41,217 nt of DNA from Sphingomonadaceae bacterium (GTDB taxonomy: Bacteria > Pseudomonadota > Alphaproteobacteria > Sphingomonadales > Sphingomonadaceae): positions 1 to 41,217 of the forward strand of contig JANYEY010000059.1 in NCBI GenBank assembly GCA_025359685.1, given 5' to 3'. The notes beneath the pieces were generated by a model. It worked only from the letters and a program-made list of their open reading frames with translations, searched no databases and was not told where the DNA came from. The translations under genes and the position numbers were made by a program. Shown piece after piece: positions 40,702 through 41,217 of the stretch (positions are counted from its first letter, which is position 1; each line of letters begins with the position of its first letter).

Positions 40702-41217
40702 TCAAATCGTGCCGGGCTTGAGCGTATCGAAATCGCTGGCGTCGTGGCGTTCGCGCAGGAAGGTGCCTTCTTCCCCGCCCATCGCGCGGTTGACCAGCAT
40801 CCCGCGCTTGGTCGCCGGGCGCGAAGTCAATTCCATCACCCAGCGGCCGACGTTCTTGTATTCATCGAGGCTGAGGAAGGTCTTGGCGTCGTTATAAGCC
40901 AGCCCGCGGTACAGCGCGCCAAGCCACGGGACGGTCGCGAAATCGGCAATGCTGATCGCGTCGCCGGCGAGGTACGGGCTTTCGGCGAGCCGCTGGTCGG
41001 CCACGTCGAACAGCCGCTTGGTCTCCATCGAGTAACGATTGATCGCGTACTCGATCTTGACCGGCGCATAGGCATAAAAGTGCCCAAACCCGCCGCCGAT
41101 GAACGGCGCGCTGCCCATCTGCCACATCAGCCAGCTCAGGCATTCGGCGCGGCCCTTGGCATCGGCGGGAATGAACGCGCCGAACTTTTCCGCCAGATGC
41201 AGCAGCATCGCGCCGCT
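40702..41217 (-). CDS. yghU: YghU-type glutathione S-transferase (5' part beyond the window)
   Basis: The C-terminal 171 residues of a GST-family glutathione-dependent disulfide-bond oxidoreductase. LLHLAEKFGAFIP, then MWQMGSAPFIGGGFGHFYAYAP, KIEYAINRYSMETKR and the ending VNRAMGGEEGTF with RERHDASDFD match the C-terminal helical domain of YghU very closely. The N-terminal thioredoxin-like glutathione site lies outside the window, and the frame is open to the right edge. An internal ATG at 41208 is therefore not the start. Confidence 0.92.
   Translation of the reverse strand, partial: SGAMLLHLAEKFGAFIPADAKGRAECLSWLMWQMGSAPFIGGGFGHFYAYAPVKIEYAINRYSMETKRLFDVADQRLAESPYLAGDAISIADFATVPWLGALYRGLAYNDAKTFLSLDEYKNVGRWVMELTSRPATKRGMLVNRAMGGEEGTFLRERHDASDFDTLKPGTI

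Noticed and set aside
1..41217. Mobile element, prophage or CRISPR array
   Set aside because: I saw no transposase, integrase, att-like repeats beside the tRNA gene, or regularly spaced direct repeats. The gene content is core-like.

Overview
The window is chromosomal DNA from a high-GC alphaproteobacterium, most likely of the order Sphingomonadales (Sphingomonas/Novosphingobium/Erythrobacter-like). This rests on gene content: a MucR/Ros regulator beside a Fur protein without the usual CxxC motifs, a dciA - dsbA-like - smc cluster, a tsaB-rimI-fur-plsC-miaB-phoH-ybeY-corC block, an RcnB-like secreted protein, a large TonB-dependent receptor and a CocE/NonD hydrolase. Genus cannot be fixed by eye. 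No insertion sequence, prophage, integrase or CRISPR array is visible. Coding density is very high and no gene-free stretch exceeds 300 bases.

Region 1 (1-4836, minus strand): dciA (DnaB helicase loader family), three tandem exported DsbA-like thiol oxidoreductases, and the N-terminal 640 residues of SMC, which runs off the left edge. Region 2 (4866-8809, plus): mutY, a Tat-exported serine beta-lactamase-family hydrolase, nudC and an FrnE-type DsbA protein. The last three each overlap the preceding gene, so this is one translationally coupled operon combining oxidised-guanine repair, nucleotide clean-up and thiol redox. Region 3 (8806-12765): a TSUP permease, a DUF1489 protein coupled to the Mg transporter mgtE, then two cyclophilins that meet tail to tail, one cytoplasmic and one exported.

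Region 4 (12798-23712, mostly minus): a housekeeping block read right to left: NifU-like Fe-S scaffold, RutE-type nitroreductase, tsaB, rimI, mucR, fur, two tandem plsC acyltransferases, miaB, (rcnB-like gene in the opposite direction), phoH, a TfoX-N protein, ybeY, corC and a LysR regulator. Many junctions overlap by 1-4 bases. Region 5 (23856-31362, plus): an exported M16 peptidase, class II DAHP synthase and a TonB-dependent receptor closed by a strong terminator. Region 6 (31426-35074): a SAM-dependent methyltransferase/spermidine-synthase-like gene preceded by an 8-codon coupled leader ORF, a quinone oxidoreductase in the opposite direction, and a secreted CocE/NonD acyl hydrolase.

Region 7 (35133-40530) is the least ordinary part. 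It holds two secreted proteins of unknown function, a membrane-anchored TIR domain protein with a TolB-like module and tetratricopeptide-like repeats, a tiny lipoprotein, and a trypsin-family protease with a long novel N-terminal region. The window ends with tRNA-Gln(TTG) and a partial YghU-type glutathione transferase. The most promising candidates for undescribed biology are the TIR-TM-TolB-TPR protein with its neighbours, the triple DsbA cluster, and the micro-ORF that carries the only good ribosome-binding site in front of the methyltransferase gene.
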